The notes beneath the pieces were generated by a model. That model saw only the letters and a program-made list of their open reading frames with translations, had not been told where the DNA came from and searched no databases. Positions 5,660-6,201 of a stretch of DNA of 6,201 bases are shown in pieces. Numbering within the stretch: the first letter of the stretch is position 1; each line of letters opens with the position of its first letter. The position numbers were made by a program, and so were the translations under genes. Source of the stretch: CAYJLC01 sp044426345 (GTDB taxonomy: Bacteria > Bacillota > Clostridia > Oscillospirales > Butyricicoccaceae); the NCBI GenBank assembly GCA_044426345.1, contig JAWXUP010000108.1, positions 1-6,201 on the forward strand. Direction: 5' to 3'.

Positions 5660-5688
5660 GCGTCCAAAATTAGAAAGAAGGTAAAAAA

Positions 5689-5907
5689 ATGATAGTCAAA
5701 TTTAAGAAAAATAAAAACACATTATGTTGCAGTGATACACGAATTGTTATCGTAGGACCAGAACACACCGAGCCAGTTTGCGGACCATTTGATACTTGCG
5801 AAAACTGTCCGTATGCCTCGCACGGATTTCTATGTTTCAGCTCGCCAGACGATTGTATGAGAACCCAAGTTTTAAAAAATATTAAAAGGAGAAAATTATG
5901 CGACTAA
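5689..5907 (+). CDS. small Cys-rich protein of unknown function
   Basis: A 72-residue protein with eight cysteines (13, 14, 31, 37, 40, 49, 56, 71). The central pattern C31-x5-C37-x2-C40-x8-C49-x6-C56 could hold a zinc ion or a metal cluster; that is inference. It has no signal peptide or membrane segment, and the ends are lysine/arginine-rich (KFKKNKN; KNIKRRK), which would suit nucleic-acid contact. I do not recognise a family. GAAGG lies 7 nt before the ATG. The last 10 bases overlap the start of the ArdA-like gene, and that gene's ribosome binding site lies inside this one, so they should be co-translated. Presence beside ArdA suggests a small accessory protein of a mobile element. Two terminators stand directly upstream. 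Confidence 0.75.
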   Translation: MIVKFKKNKNTLCCSDTRIVIVGPEHTEPVCGPFDTCENCPYASHGFLCFSSPDDCMRTQVLKNIKRRKLCD

Positions 5908-6201
5908 AATTTAATTTAACAAGCGACAAAACAAACCAGCCTACCACACTCAATCTCCCAGCCAAAGAAACCGAGCTCCAAAGAGTTTGTAGTGCGTTGG
6001 GAATCAACAACGACAAAAACGGAAGAGTTAAAGTTGTCGACGTTGAAAGCCAAGAGCATTTCAATCGAATACTAAAAAACACAGAACAAAATCTTGATGA
6101 ACTAAACTACCTCGCCAAACGACTGGACAGCTTAGACACTGGCGAAATAAACACAGTTCTCGCAGTCGCTCAATCGAAAGAACTCACGTCTGCCAAAGAC
6201 T
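5898..6201 (+). CDS. ardA: ArdA-like antirestriction protein, N-terminal part (cut by window end)
   Basis: An open frame from ATG 5898 with AAGGAG 6 nt upstream runs 101 codons to the window edge without a stop. I read it as the N-terminal domain of the ArdA family. Supporting features are TLNLPAKETELQRVCSALGI (17-36), then VKVVDVES (44-51), then the characteristic NLDELNYLAKRLDSLD (65-80), followed by an acidic/hydrophobic segment around 83-95. ArdA proteins are acidic DNA mimics that inhibit type I restriction enzymes and are carried by conjugative plasmids, ICEs and some phages; an element uses them on entry to a new host. Codon use here favours C-ending codons (CTC, GCC, AAC, GAC) more than the AT-rich genes to the left, consistent with foreign origin. 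The C-terminal half is unseen, so fusion or truncation cannot be excluded. Confidence 0.65.
   Translation, partial: MRLKFNLTSDKTNQPTTLNLPAKETELQRVCSALGINNDKNGRVKVVDVESQEHFNRILKNTEQNLDELNYLAKRLDSLDTGEINTVLAVAQSKELTSAKD

Noticed and set aside
5882..6082. 66-codon minus-strand open frame
   Set aside because: Opposite the ArdA-like gene, whose plus frame has a good ribosome binding site and family motifs.

Overview
The window looks like AT-rich chromosomal DNA from a low-GC Firmicute, most likely a gut clostridium. The grounds are strong AGGAGG-type ribosome binding sites, consensus sigma-A promoters with 17-bp spacers, TAA/TAG stops under the standard bacterial code, and an intergenic inverted-repeat element of a kind I associate with gut Clostridia. 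Species cannot be named from the sequence alone.

Layout. Positions 1-263 hold the end of an open frame that may be a truncated gene or a dispersed repeat (it contains a perfect 26-bp palindrome), then four degenerate ~20-bp A-tract repeats, then an intrinsic terminator that works in both directions. From 264 to 1909 on the minus strand lies a two-gene operon: an Lrp/AsnC-family regulator followed by a class I/II aminotransferase, joined by a TAATG stop-start overlap. Its promoter (1940-1968) is back-to-back with a plus-strand promoter (1977-2005). The plus-strand promoter is the best candidate for the amino-acid permease gene at 2372-3736. A 222-bp element with 25-bp inverted ends (2050-2271) sits between that promoter and the permease, so it would lie in a ~360-nt leader. 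A second, different aminotransferase (3996-5120) has its own strong promoter and a ~135-nt leader with three hairpins, the first of which is also a DNA dyad resembling a repressor operator. A tRNA-Leu(UAA) with a fully consensus promoter and a strong terminator follows (5228-5453).

Beyond the tRNA the character changes. After a gene-free stretch with two consecutive terminators comes a tightly overlapping pair: a 72-residue Cys-rich protein of unknown function and the start of an ArdA-like antirestriction protein, which runs off the window. ArdA proteins are carried by conjugative elements and phages, and tRNA genes are common integration sites. The right end is therefore probably the edge or cargo of an integrated mobile element, though no integrase or duplicated attachment site is visible here.

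How the genes may work together. The left part is an amino-acid module: a sensor (Lrp/AsnC), a transaminase and a permease, with the regulator and permease sharing a divergent promoter region. The second aminotransferase is separately controlled. No gene in the window is clearly a novel system. The most interesting parts are the structured leader at 3861-3995, the repeat element in the permease leader, and the tRNA-adjacent ArdA operon placed directly behind two terminators.
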